Source: Clostridia bacterium (GTDB taxonomy: Bacteria > Bacillota > Clostridia > Christensenellales > Aristaeellaceae). Taken from it: a stretch of DNA of 64,000 nucleotides. Position 1 is the stretch's first letter. Each line of letters opens with the position of its first letter. This document shows positions 39,641 through 47,908 of the stretch, piece by piece. Position numbers and translations under genes: made by a program. The stretch lies in NCBI GenBank assembly GCA_017410455.1, contig JAFQQT010000040.1, positions 22,773-86,772 of the forward strand, read 5' to 3'. Below the pieces are notes generated by a model. That model made no database searches, was not told the DNA's origin, and saw only the letters and a program-made list of their open reading frames with translations.

Positions 39641-42514
39641 TTACTCGGCGATGACGAGGTTCTCCGCATCGCAGGCTTTGAGCGCCTCCTCGTGAGCCAC
39701 GACGCAGACCGCGCCAGTCTTCGCCATGTGCTCCAGGGCGTCGCACCAGTAGAGCAGGGCGTTGCCGTCGGTGACAAGGATTTCGGCACGCTCGCGGCGC
39801 AGGTCCGCCTCGGTCTTGCCGGCGAACCAGTGGCCGTCCGCCACAGCACCCTCGTCGCGGGGGCTCATAAGGGGCTCGGTGTCCGAGACGGTGGAGATGA
39901 CGAACTTGTCGATGCGCTCGCCGGATTCCACGAAGGAGCGCAGGAAGTCCGCCGCCTCGCGGTACATCGTCAGCGAGCGGGCGGGGGTAGGATCGCGGAA
40001 GGAGTAGGCCATCGCGACCGCGCGGCCGATACGCAGGCCGCAGCCGTAAGCGCCGCCCTGCACGCGGATGACGTTCCACAGGTAGCCCAGGCTCAGGATG
40101 TTGGCCGCCACCAGCGCGGAGCCGTTCCACTCGCAGCCCAGGTCGGAGGCCAGGATGCCGTAGCCGATCTGCGCGGGGATGCGGATGCCCTGTGCCCTGG
40201 GCAGGTCGATGGCATAGGCTGCCTCGGGAGCGCAGCCCTCACCGGCAGGCAGCGCCGCGATCAGCGCGGACACGTCCGTCTCCGCGTTGGCCGTGACGGA
40301 CAGGGTCAGGCGGGCACGGCACACCGCCGCAGCCAGCTTCGCCTGCAGCAGCGCCACATGCGCGCCGATCTTCGCGTCAAAGTCCGCCACAAAGCCCTGC
40401 AGCCACTGAACGCCCGTGTAGCCCTTGAGCACCTCGCCCACCGCGCCGGACGCGCTGTAATGGGACTGTGCCGCCGTCAGAGCCAGCACATGGCCGCCCA
40501 TGATGCACATCTGCTTGGCCTGCTCGTTGGCCTGCAGCGCGATCTCGCGGATGCGGTCGGTCTGGGTGAAGTCGGTGGCAGTGAGGATCTCACAGATCAG
40601 CTCGCGGGCAATGTCGAGCTTGTCGGCCATGACGGAGCAGTTCACGCGCAGCACGGGGGTGCACGTTGCGGTCACGCCCATCTTCTCCTTGGTTTCCAGG
40701 GAGAAGTTCAGGCGGCCCAGGTGGGTCTTGACGGCCTGCTGCAGCGCCGCCGCGCTGTACTTCGCCGTGGGCAGCTTGCCCAGCAGGCGGGTCAGGGAGT
40801 CCAGCTCACACAGCTCGTTCAGCGTGCAGTCAGACAGGTTGAAATACAGGTTCAGGTGGACGATGCCGTTGGTGGCAGCCCTGTGGTAGAGCACCTTCAC
40901 GCCGTCCACATCAGACTCCTCCGTGTGCAGCAGCACCGGGTCGGGGCTGACTTCGCTCAGGTCCAGCACGGGCAGGGTCGCCAGCTGCTCGGGGCTGTCG
41001 GGGGTCTGCTGCCAGGCGTGGAGCTTCTCGTTGAGTTCGAGGATGGCGGCCTTCTCCTCCGCCGTCCAGGCGGCAGCCGCCGCAGCCAGCTTCGCGGCCT
41101 CCTCGGCGCGCAGCTCCTCGCCCAGCGTCGTGGAGGGCAGCGTGTGCATCACGACCATGTCGTCTTCCTTCAGCAGCAGGTCGGAGAGCAGCGCCTCGAA
41201 GCCGCCGTTTTCGGCCATCTGGCGGATCTCGGCCATCAGCTCGTCATAGACCAGGCAGGTCAGCGGGTCGCCATCGTGCAGCCAGGTGTTCAGCGCCATG
41301 ATGCAGCGCATCAGGCCGGCGGGCTCGTTGGGCTCGCGGACGCGGAACTCGTAGCGGTTGATGGAGGCGGCCAGCATGTCGCGGTCGATGCCCTGCTCCA
41401 CCAGCTCGCGGCAGGTCTTGCGGATGATGTCGCGGATGGCGGGGGCGTTCTCGTCCTCGATGTTCTTGACGGTGAACATCATCGCCGGCTGGGCGATGGA
41501 GCCCTCCGCTTCCATCCTCACATCCTGGCACAGGCCGGAGGACAGCAGCGCGCGCTTGAGCGGCGCCTCGTTGGAGCCCACCAGCACGTCAGAGAGGATG
41601 TCCGCCGCCGTCACACGGGTCACGTCCTGCCAGGTGCCGATGATCTTGCCCAGGGACAGCATCGCGCGATTGGCCGTGCCGTCCGCGGCAGAAACCTCGT
41701 AGTACTGGGTCTTTTCCACCGCACGGGGAGTCTGCATGGCGATGACGTGCTTCTCGTCGCTGCGCTCCCAGCGGCTGAGGTAGGAGTCAATCAGCGGCAG
41801 CACCCGGTCCAGCGGCACCGCGCCATCCAGGAAAATGCGGCTGTTGGAGGGGTGGTAGTAGCGGTTGTACATGGCCATGTACTGCTCATAGGTCAGCTCG
41901 GGGATCACGCGGGGATCGCCGCCGGAGTTGAAGCCGTAGCAGGTGTCCGGGAAGCCGGCAGCCAGCATGCCCTCCATGATCACCTCGTCCACCGAGGACA
42001 TGGCGCCCTTCATCTCGTTGAACACCACGCCCTTGTAGGTGGGGGTGCTGTCCGGGCCGTCCATCTCCACATGCCAGCCCTCCTGGTAGAAGATGTTCGG
42101 GTTGGTGCGGATGGCGGGGGCAAACACCGCATCCAGGTACACTTCCGTCAGGTTCAGGAAGTCCTGCTCATTGCGGCTGGACACGGGATAGATGGTCTTG
42201 TCCGGGAAGGTCATGGCGTTGAGGAAGGTGTTCATGGAGGACTTCAGCAGCTCCACAAAGGGCTCCTTCACGGGGAACTTGTCGCTGCCGCAGAGCACCG
42301 AATGCTCCAGGATGTGGAACACGCCGGTGGAATCCTCCGGCAGGGTCTTGAAGCCAATGCAGAACAGCTTGTTGCTCTCGCCATTGTCCACCCAGACCAG
42401 GGATGCGCCGGTCTTGTCGTGGGTCATTTCCACCAGGTTCGCGTTCAGCTCCGCAACGGCGCGCACGCGGGTGACAGTGAAGCCATACAGCTTCTGGCCG
42501 ACAGTCAGGGACAT
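39641..42514 (-). CDS. M16C zinc metallopeptidase (insulinase/presequence protease family)
   Basis: The 957-residue protein has no signal peptide and resembles PreP/falcilysin-type single-chain M16C peptidases, which degrade peptides in an enclosed chamber. Near the N-terminus are NLVEMTHDKTGASLVWVDN, the inverted zinc motif HxxEH in HILEHSVLCG, and further on NEMKGAMSSVDEVI with the third zinc-ligand Glu. The four roughly 230-residue halves and the linker near the middle (EELRAEEAAKLAAAAAAW, helical) fit the family, as does the length. The ATG at 42514 follows AAAGGAAG; the upstream frame to 42685 has no RBS. It is probably a cytoplasmic housekeeping peptidase. Confidence 0.92.
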   Translation of the reverse strand: MSLTVGQKLYGFTVTRVRAVAELNANLVEMTHDKTGASLVWVDNGESNKLFCIGFKTLPEDSTGVFHILEHSVLCGSDKFPVKEPFVELLKSSMNTFLNAMTFPDKTIYPVSSRNEQDFLNLTEVYLDAVFAPAIRTNPNIFYQEGWHVEMDGPDSTPTYKGVVFNEMKGAMSSVDEVIMEGMLAAGFPDTCYGFNSGGDPRVIPELTYEQYMAMYNRYYHPSNSRIFLDGAVPLDRVLPLIDSYLSRWERSDEKHVIAMQTPRAVEKTQYYEVSAADGTANRAMLSLGKIIGTWQDVTRVTAADILSDVLVGSNEAPLKRALLSSGLCQDVRMEAEGSIAQPAMMFTVKNIEDENAPAIRDIIRKTCRELVEQGIDRDMLAASINRYEFRVREPNEPAGLMRCIMALNTWLHDGDPLTCLVYDELMAEIRQMAENGGFEALLSDLLLKEDDMVVMHTLPSTTLGEELRAEEAAKLAAAAAAWTAEEKAAILELNEKLHAWQQTPDSPEQLATLPVLDLSEVSPDPVLLHTEESDVDGVKVLYHRAATNGIVHLNLYFNLSDCTLNELCELDSLTRLLGKLPTAKYSAAALQQAVKTHLGRLNFSLETKEKMGVTATCTPVLRVNCSVMADKLDIARELICEILTATDFTQTDRIREIALQANEQAKQMCIMGGHVLALTAAQSHYSASGAVGEVLKGYTGVQWLQGFVADFDAKIGAHVALLQAKLAAAVCRARLTLSVTANAETDVSALIAALPAGEGCAPEAAYAIDLPRAQGIRIPAQIGYGILASDLGCEWNGSALVAANILSLGYLWNVIRVQGGAYGCGLRIGRAVAMAYSFRDPTPARSLTMYREAADFLRSFVESGERIDKFVISTVSDTEPLMSPRDEGAVADGHWFAGKTEADLRRERAEILVTDGNALLYWCDALEHMAKTGAVCVVAHEEALKACDAENLVIAE

Positions 42515-42681
42515 CAGGGCACTTCCTTTCTTATTCACCGCGGGGGGTGTTGTCGAACAATATGTCGCCGGGTCTCCGGCAATGATTCGACATGGTGCGG
42601 CGTTTTTCCTGCCACACGCCGCGCATCCGTCTACATTCCCCCGGCTGCCCACCTGCGGGAAGCTCCGCCGGCCCCGCTTCA

Positions 42682-42897
42682 TCACCCCGGCTCAGACGCA
42701 GCCTCCACCACCCCGCGCAGCAGGCAGCGTGCCTCCTGCACCGCGTCCATCACGCCGGTGATGACGTGGCAGGCAGACCCGTCCGGCAGCTTGCGGAGCT
42801 CCGGCACGACCTTCGGCGCGTACTCCTCCAGCAGGTAGGCTGCACCGCACAGCAGCAGATAGGCCTGCGAGATCTCGCAGCAGTGGTCTTCCAGCAT
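42682..42897 (-). CDS. Small conserved-looking helical protein, 71 residues
   Basis: The gene starts MLEDHCCEISQAYLLLCGAA behind a good GGAGG at 7 bases (the earlier ATG at 42921 precedes that site) and has its own promoter. The product appears mostly helical, with two Cys near the N-terminus, no signal peptide and no known motif. The function is unknown. Confidence 0.55.
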   Translation of the reverse strand: MLEDHCCEISQAYLLLCGAAYLLEEYAPKVVPELRKLPDGSACHVITGVMDAVQEARCLLRGVVEAASEPG

Positions 42898-42940
42898 CAC
42901 AATCCCTCCAAAATTCAGCATTCGCTTATCACGCTTACCA

Positions 42941-42968
42941 AGGATACCACCATCCGGTTGTTTGTCAA
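42941..42968 (-). promoter_or_regulatory. Promoter of the 42682-42897 gene
   Basis: On the minus strand TTGACA (42963-42968) and TATCCT (42941-42946) are spaced by 16 bp. Confidence 0.55.
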
Positions 42969-43010
42969 TTTATATTTGACACGCGGCATTGTACAGTAAA
43001 CATCCGTGCT

Positions 43011-43039
43011 TTGACAAGCACATCCGAAATCCCTACAAT
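43011..43039 (+). promoter_or_regulatory. Promoter of the small HTH gene
   Basis: TTGACA (43011-43016) and TACAAT (43034-43039) are spaced by 17 bp, 24 bases before the ATG. Confidence 0.75.
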
Positions 43040-43063
43040 AACAACTGTATCGGAGGTGTTCGG

Positions 43064-43282
43064 ATGTCCTACACGATCGGCGAAAAGCTGCAAGTCATCA
43101 TGAAGCGCAAGGGTCTGACCGTCACAGAGCTGGCCAGGCTCACCCACCAATCCCGGCAGAACCTGTCGCGGAAGCTGAACCTCAACCTGATGACGGTGCA
43201 GGAGCTCAGCGAATACGCCGAAATCCTCGGCTGCCGCGTCGACATTCTGCTGACCATGAACGATACCAACGAGCAATTCTGA
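43064..43282 (+). CDS. Small XRE/Cro-type helix-turn-helix protein
   Basis: The 72-residue protein is almost entirely one HTH domain: IGEKLQVIMKRKGLTVTELA, then LTHQSRQNLSRKLNLNLMT and ELSEYAEILGCRVDILLTM. It is a single-domain Cro/CI-type DNA-binding protein. The ATG at 43064 follows CGGAGG; the earlier frame to 42989 lies in the promoter. It converges on the toxin gene with a shared terminator. Its targets are unknown. Confidence 0.85.
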   Translation: MSYTIGEKLQVIMKRKGLTVTELARLTHQSRQNLSRKLNLNLMTVQELSEYAEILGCRVDILLTMNDTNEQF

Positions 43283-43283
43283 C

Positions 43284-43328
43284 AAAAACGGCGGCACAGA
43301 CCTGTTGAGGGCCCGTGCCGCCGTTTTT
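43284..43328. terminator. Bidirectional terminator
   Basis: AAAAACGGCGGCAC (43284-43297) pairs with GTGCCGCCGTTTTT (43315-43328), giving a stem with A-run and T-run on both sides. It serves the HTH gene and the converging toxin gene. Confidence 0.9.
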
Positions 43329-43645
43329 TATTTCAGATACTCGCGCGTGTCGCGCCGGTTATACATGATGCTCTGTACCTCCATCACATTGCCCATGACA
43401 GAGTAGAAAATCGTATAGTTCCTGACGTATATCCGGTAAAACACATACCTGCGCCTGAACCTGGACACAATCGGCTCGAAAGCCTCTGCACAGGATGAAC
43501 GTTCCACAATGGCATCGTAGACGGCTCTCTCCAGCTGGTCTGCCGCCTGTGGATTATGCAGCTTCAGCGAAATATAGTCAAGGATATCCTGCAGCTCTGT
43601 TATGAACAGAGGAAGAACACGTACTTCATACTGCCTGTTTTCCAT
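43328..43645 (-). CDS. RelE/ParE-type toxin
   Basis: The 105-residue protein shows the family pattern: VRVLPLFITELQDILDYISL, the internal helix QAADQLERAVYDAI, then FRRRYVFYRIYVRNYTIFYS and VQSIMYNRRD. The RelE/ParE fold either cleaves ribosome-bound mRNA or blocks gyrase; the sequence does not settle which. The start overlaps the antitoxin gene by 20 bases, so translation is coupled. Confidence 0.88.
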   Translation of the reverse strand: MENRQYEVRVLPLFITELQDILDYISLKLHNPQAADQLERAVYDAIVERSSCAEAFEPIVSRFRRRYVFYRIYVRNYTIFYSVMGNVMEVQSIMYNRRDTREYLK

Positions 43646-43895
43646 TTCTGCGTCCCCTCACCATCGCAAAAGCTTCATCCAGCGTATATCGGACATCCGT
43701 GGACGCAGCTGCCATCTCGATTTCATCCAGCTTCATCTCCACCTCATCCGTCAGCGCCGCATACTGCTCAATGCTCATCACGACCATGGAGCCATAGCCG
43801 TTCTTGGTCAGGAACACAGGGCCATCCCGCCGGACCTGCTCTTCCACTTCCCTGAAGTTGTTCCGCAGGTCGGACACCGGTCGAATGTTGATCAT
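43626..43895 (-). CDS. Phd/YefM-type antitoxin
   Basis: The 89-residue protein begins MINIRPVSDLRNNFREVEEQ, the typical DNA-binding N-terminus of Phd/YefM antitoxins, followed by FLTKNGYGSMVVMSIEQYAA. The C-terminal 40 residues (VEMKLDEIEM and on) would wrap the toxin. The ATG at 43895 follows AAAGGAGG; the earlier frame to 43919 is not used. The promoter upstream lies between arms of a perfect inverted repeat that is the likely autoregulatory operator. Confidence 0.92.
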   Translation of the reverse strand: MINIRPVSDLRNNFREVEEQVRRDGPVFLTKNGYGSMVVMSIEQYAALTDEVEMKLDEIEMAAASTDVRYTLDEAFAMVRGRRNGKQAV

Positions 43896-43908
43896 TCGAT
43901 CCACCTCC

Positions 43909-43967
43909 TTTGCTATCATTATTTTATCCGTATTTTATCATCCTGTCAATAAGAAAATGATAGCAAA
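43909..43967 (-). promoter_or_regulatory. Toxin-antitoxin promoter with inverted-repeat operator
   Basis: TTGACA (43944-43949) and TAAAAT (43921-43926) on the minus strand are spaced by 17 bp. A perfect 12-bp inverted repeat, TTTGCTATCATT (43909-43920) and AATGATAGCAAA (43956-43967), frames the promoter on both sides. Confidence 0.8.
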
Positions 43968-43968
43968 A

Positions 43969-44240
43969 GAGCCTCCCCTTACGAGGAGGCCCGGCTGTCA
44001 AAAAACACAGTCCACGCATTCGCCGTCGGCAGACTGAAATCGTATCCGCCGGGTTTCCCGGCGGGGCGGGGCGGTTTCGGCTTCAGCCGAAACCTTTCCT
44101 TACATTTTTCACGGCCGTCAGCCCTGGCTGACAGTGAAAAATGCCCGCTTCCGCAGAAGCGGAATCCCTACCCTTCTTCGAAAAAGTGGCCGCAGCCACT
44201 TTTTCGACATGCAAGAGCCTCCCCTTGCGAGGAGGCCCGG
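43969..44240. repeat. Array of hairpins bounded by 26-bp direct repeats
   Basis: GAGCCTCCCCTTACGAGGAGG plus CCCGG at 43969-43994 recurs with one change at 44215-44240. Each copy is a hairpin (GCCTCC/GGAGGC). Between them are several others: CCGCCGGG/CCCGGCGG (about 44047-44065), GGTTTCGGCT/AGCCGAAACC (about 44073-44096), GTCAGCC/GGCTGAC (44117-44132) with TTTTCAC/GTGAAAA outside it, CGCTTC/GAAGCG (about 44146-44161) and a perfect 13-bp stem at 44178-44207. The second boundary copy lies 10 bases after the GH94 stop. Confidence 0.8.
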
Positions 44241-44250
44241 AAATATCGGA

Positions 44251-46644
44251 TTACATGATCACCGTGATCTGGCAGCCGTCGGTCAGCACGTCGTCGGTCA
44301 GCACGCCCTGGACTTCCACGCCGTTGACCAGCACCTTGCTGGGGTTGCCTTCCTTGTGGGCGGCGTTGTCCACGGTGATGTGGAGGCGCTTGCCGCGGAA
44401 GGTCTTGTCCATGGTGAAGCCGTCCCACCCGGCGGGGATGGCGGGGCTGATGACCAGTCCCTCGGGGGTGGGGCGCAGGCCCAGGATACCCTCGACGCAG
44501 CCCACCATCACAGTAGAGGCCGTGCCGGTCAGCCAATGCACATGGCTGCGGCCGGGCTGGGGAGACTCGTGACCCTCGATGAACTGGCCGTGGACGTAGG
44601 GCTCGATCTCGCGCAGCTCCGCGCGGTCATTGTAGGCCGCGGGGCAGGACTCGGTGAAGTACTCAAACGCGCGGCCGCCGTGGCCCAGCAGGGACTCGGC
44701 CAGGATCGCCCAGCCCTGGGGCTGGCAGAAGATGCCGCCGTTCTCCTTGGTGGTGGGGTTGAACAGCTTCATCAGCGCGCCGTCGAAGTAATGCTCCTTG
44801 TAGCAGGGGGCCATGACCTCAATGCCCCAGGGGGTGTTGAGCTTTTCGTACACGGTCTGCATGGAGATGTCCGCCTGCTCGGGGGTGGCCAGGCGGGAGA
44901 TGACCGCCCAGCACTGGGGATTCATCCACATCGCGCCCTCAATGTTGTCCTTGGAGCCGATGATCAGGCCCTCCTCGGAGTAGCCGCGGCGGAAGCGGTC
45001 GTCCTCCCAGAAGTGCTCGTTGATCAGCTTCTTCTGGTTCTCGCCCGCCGCGCGCAGCCAGGTGCGGTATTCGGCGTTCTCCTCGGTATCGGGCAGGAGC
45101 TCATCCAGCACGCGGGTGGCGTAGTACAGCTGCATCGCCACGAAGGAGGATTCGCCCGCAGCGCCCAGGCGCAGGCAGTCGTTCCAGTCCGCATGCAGGC
45201 CCGCAGGCATGCCGTGGGCGCCCAGGTGGTTCATGGAGAAGTCGATGGCGCGCTTGAGGTGGTCCAGCACGGTGCCCTCGTCGAAGTCGGCATAGGGGAT
45301 GACTTCGTTCAGGAAGTCCGTGTTGCCGGTCTCGGCGACGTACTTGTACACCGTAGGGAAGAGCCACAGCGCGTCGTCGGCACGGTAATGGGGATGGCCG
45401 GTGGCGCGGACGTAGCTCTCGTCCTCGGGCTTATCCTCGTGGCCGGCGTTGTGGTTGAACTTCACCAGGGGCAGGCCGCCGCCGTGGTGCACCTGGGCGG
45501 AGAGCATGAACACCAGGCGCTCCTTTGCCATCTCGGGATCCAGGTGGATGATGCCCTGGATGTCCTGCACGGTATCGCGGTAGCCCAGGCCGTTGCGCTG
45601 GCCGCAGTAGATGAGGGACGCCGCGCGGCTCCACACGAAGGTGGTGAAGCACTGGAAGGCGTTCCAGGTGTTGATCATGGTGTTGAAGTTCGCGTCGGGG
45701 GTGTTGACCACCAGACCCTCCAGCTTGCCGTGCCAGTAGGCGATCAGCTCGGCCAGCTCGGCGTTGACCACGGCCTCGGTATCGGCGTAGCGGTCAATGA
45801 TGGGGCGGGCCACGGAGGGGGCCTTCTGCATCAGCAGGAACGCGATGGTCTTCGTTTCGCCGGGCTGCAGCACCATCTGGGTATGCAGCGCGCCGCAGGG
45901 GTTGCCGTTGAAGTTGAGCACATTGCCCAGGTCGCCATTTATGACCGCCTGGGGATTGCGGAAGCGGTTGACGCCCACGAACTTCTCGCGGCGGCCGCAG
46001 TAGCTCTTCACGGGCGCGCCGGCCAGGGCGAAGACGCGCTCGCGCCAGTTCTCGCCCTGCTCGTTCACGCCGCAGAAGCGGTTGATGTGCTGCACAATGC
46101 AGTCGCCGTGGAAGGTGGTGTTGGTGATGAACTGGGTGTACTGGAGGTTCACCAGATCCTGCTCGTAGTTGGATTCGGTGGTCAGCTCACAGTAGGACAT
46201 GGCGGAGATGGTGCGCACCTTGTCGGAGGTATTGGTCACCTTCACGCGCCAGACCTCGTGGGTGGCGTTCATGGGCACATAGTACAGCACCTGGGACCTG
46301 ATGCCCCTGTACTCGCTCTCGATCTCGGTGTAGGAGGTGCCGTGGCGGGTGATGGTCCTGTACTCATCCAGTGGCTTCTCCACCGGGCGCCAGGAGGCAG
46401 ACCAGTAATCGCCGTCCTCATCGTCGCGCAGGTAGATATAGCGGCCCGGCTCGTCAAACTGGTTGAAGGAGTAGCGCAGGATGCGGCCGTGCGCGCCGGA
46501 CTTGACGAAGGAGTAGCCGCCGGCATTCTGGGTCACGATCGCGCCGTACTCGGGGCTGCCCAGGTAATTCGCCCAGGCCATGGGGGTACGCGGGTCGGTG
46601 ATGACGTACTCACGAGCCGCGTCGTTGAAATAGCCATACTGCAT
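44251..46644 (-). CDS. GH94 disaccharide phosphorylase (cellobiose/chitobiose phosphorylase family)
   Basis: GH94 enzymes split beta-linked disaccharides with phosphate, giving a sugar 1-phosphate and saving ATP. The 797-residue cytoplasmic protein has the full layout: an N-terminal beta sandwich (YGYFNDAAREYVITDPRTP, NAGGYSFVKSGAHGRILRYS, RYIYLRDDEDGDYWSASW), a helical barrel with RADWNDCLRLG-type residues (HADWNDCL, general-acid Asp), and VKENGGIFCQPQGWAILAES near the phosphate site. Length and the RDDxDGDYWSxSWxPV motif resemble N,N'-diacetylchitobiose phosphorylase as well as cellobiose phosphorylase, so the exact disaccharide is open. Many beta-glycosidases and nagB in the window fit either. 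Confidence 0.88.
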   Translation of the reverse strand: MQYGYFNDAAREYVITDPRTPMAWANYLGSPEYGAIVTQNAGGYSFVKSGAHGRILRYSFNQFDEPGRYIYLRDDEDGDYWSASWRPVEKPLDEYRTITRHGTSYTEIESEYRGIRSQVLYYVPMNATHEVWRVKVTNTSDKVRTISAMSYCELTTESNYEQDLVNLQYTQFITNTTFHGDCIVQHINRFCGVNEQGENWRERVFALAGAPVKSYCGRREKFVGVNRFRNPQAVINGDLGNVLNFNGNPCGALHTQMVLQPGETKTIAFLLMQKAPSVARPIIDRYADTEAVVNAELAELIAYWHGKLEGLVVNTPDANFNTMINTWNAFQCFTTFVWSRAASLIYCGQRNGLGYRDTVQDIQGIIHLDPEMAKERLVFMLSAQVHHGGGLPLVKFNHNAGHEDKPEDESYVRATGHPHYRADDALWLFPTVYKYVAETGNTDFLNEVIPYADFDEGTVLDHLKRAIDFSMNHLGAHGMPAGLHADWNDCLRLGAAGESSFVAMQLYYATRVLDELLPDTEENAEYRTWLRAAGENQKKLINEHFWEDDRFRRGYSEEGLIIGSKDNIEGAMWMNPQCWAVISRLATPEQADISMQTVYEKLNTPWGIEVMAPCYKEHYFDGALMKLFNPTTKENGGIFCQPQGWAILAESLLGHGGRAFEYFTESCPAAYNDRAELREIEPYVHGQFIEGHESPQPGRSHVHWLTGTASTVMVGCVEGILGLRPTPEGLVISPAIPAGWDGFTMDKTFRGKRLHITVDNAAHKEGNPSKVLVNGVEVQGVLTDDVLTDGCQITVIM

Positions 46645-46733
46645 GATGGTTCTTCCTCCTGTGCTTCCATGGTTTGCTAAATCGTTTTCGGTAACAGACG
46701 GAGATTACGCCTTACAACGCATCTCCTGTTTGC

Positions 46734-46762
46734 ATTCTATCATAACTCACCGCAGATATCAA
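46734..46762 (-). promoter_or_regulatory. Promoter of the GH94 gene
   Basis: On the minus strand TTGATA (46757-46762) and TAGAAT (46734-46739) are spaced by 17 bp, about 90 bases before the start. Confidence 0.6.
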
Positions 46763-46886
46763 TAAGTTAACAAAGGGTTACAGCGTACAAATTTCGCAGG
46801 CAGGAATTCCGCCCCCGGACAGGGAATCCTGTATGCAGGAAAATCCCCACCGACCCATGCACACTTCAGCGCAAGGAGGCTTCCCC

Positions 46887-47741
46887 ATGGCCATCATCAC
46901 CCTGCCCCACAACCCCACCCTGACCGGCCTGCTGGATCAGCGGGCCAACATCCCCTACCTCACCGTGGACGGCGAGACCCTCTGCCTGCAGCTGGTGAAA
47001 CCCCAGTGGGAATCGCCGGAAAAGAAGGGCTTTCCGCTGGTGCTGTTCATCCAGGGCAGCGGCTGGACCCAGCCCAACCAGTTCTGGGAGCTGCCGCAGC
47101 TGAGCCTGCTGGCGGCACAGGGCTATGTCATCGCCAGCGTGACCCACCGCAGCTGTTACACCGCGCCCGCCCCGGCGTTCCTCCGGGATGTGAAGGCCGC
47201 GCTGCGCTTCCTGCGCAAAAACGCCGCCGAATACGACATCGACCCGGCCCGCGTGTGCGCCTTCGGCACCTCCTCGGGCGGCAACACCGCGCTGCTGCTG
47301 GGCGTCACGGCGGATGACCCCGCCTTTGAAACCGACGATTATGCAGGCGAGAGCACCCGCGTGCAGTGTGTGGTGGACTGTTTCGGCCCCACGGACATGG
47401 ACGCCATGGTGGACGCCTGGGATTCCGCCGACCCGGAAGAGGACAACCTGCTCTTCAACCTGGGCGGCAAGGACCGCGCCAGCTTCCGCCGCAACCTGGC
47501 CGCCATCGACCCCATGCGGTATGTGGAACCCGGCATGACCCTGCCGCCCTTCCTGATCCTGCACGGCGACGCAGACACCCTCGTTTCCTTCGACCACAGC
47601 CAGCGCATGTACGACCGGCTGACCGGATGCGGCTGCGAGGCCGACCTCGTCCGCGTGGAGGGCGCGCCCCACGAAGGCAGCTTCTGGAGCCTGCCCCTGC
47701 TGCAGATCACCTTCGACTTCATCCGCAAACACCTCGGCTGA
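46887..47741 (+). CDS. Alpha/beta hydrolase (esterase-like)
   Basis: The 284-residue protein has an alpha/beta-hydrolase fold of the dipeptidyl-peptidase IV-like/BD-FAE esterase type: FPLVLFIQGSGWTQPNQF (oxyanion region), the nucleophile Ser in FGTSSGGNTALLLG, the acidic residue in LILHGDADTLVSFDHS, and the catalytic His in EGAPHEGSFW. It has no signal peptide. The ATG at 46887 follows AAGGAGG by 7 bases; an earlier ATG at 46833 lacks an RBS. It may deacylate plant-derived or sugar esters inside the cell, but the substrate is not shown. It is divergent from the GH94 gene. Confidence 0.88.
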   Translation: MAIITLPHNPTLTGLLDQRANIPYLTVDGETLCLQLVKPQWESPEKKGFPLVLFIQGSGWTQPNQFWELPQLSLLAAQGYVIASVTHRSCYTAPAPAFLRDVKAALRFLRKNAAEYDIDPARVCAFGTSSGGNTALLLGVTADDPAFETDDYAGESTRVQCVVDCFGPTDMDAMVDAWDSADPEEDNLLFNLGGKDRASFRRNLAAIDPMRYVEPGMTLPPFLILHGDADTLVSFDHSQRMYDRLTGCGCEADLVRVEGAPHEGSFWSLPLLQITFDFIRKHLG

Positions 47742-47748
47742 CAAAGCG

Positions 47749-47778
47749 CCTCCCGCTGCAGACGGCGGGAGGTCTTTC
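47749..47778 (+). terminator. Terminator after the alpha/beta hydrolase gene
   Basis: An 8-bp stem CCTCCCGC/GCGGGAGG (47749-47756, 47765-47772) is followed by TCTTTCT. Confidence 0.7.
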
Positions 47779-47844
47779 TATCGGCACGCGGCGGATGGGC
47801 AGGTTCGTCCAGCCCGGTCCGCCAACCCCTTCCACGAAAAAAAC

Positions 47845-47873
47845 TTGACCGCCTGCAACCCCTGCGGTACAAT
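47845..47873 (+). promoter_or_regulatory. Promoter of the FMN reductase-HAD-GH26 operon
   Basis: TTGACC (47845-47850) and TACAAT (47868-47873) are spaced by 17 bp and lie 36 bases before the first start codon. Confidence 0.7.
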
Positions 47874-47908
47874 GGGCATATCAGACGATGAAACGAGGAG
47901 GCATATTA

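Noticed and set aside
42989-43063. Longer start for the small HTH protein
   Set aside because: The extra codons overlap the promoter hexamers at 43011-43039, and the RBS is placed for 43064.
43969-44240. CRISPR-like repeats
   Set aside because: Two copies only, 246 bp apart, with self-complementary sequence between them.
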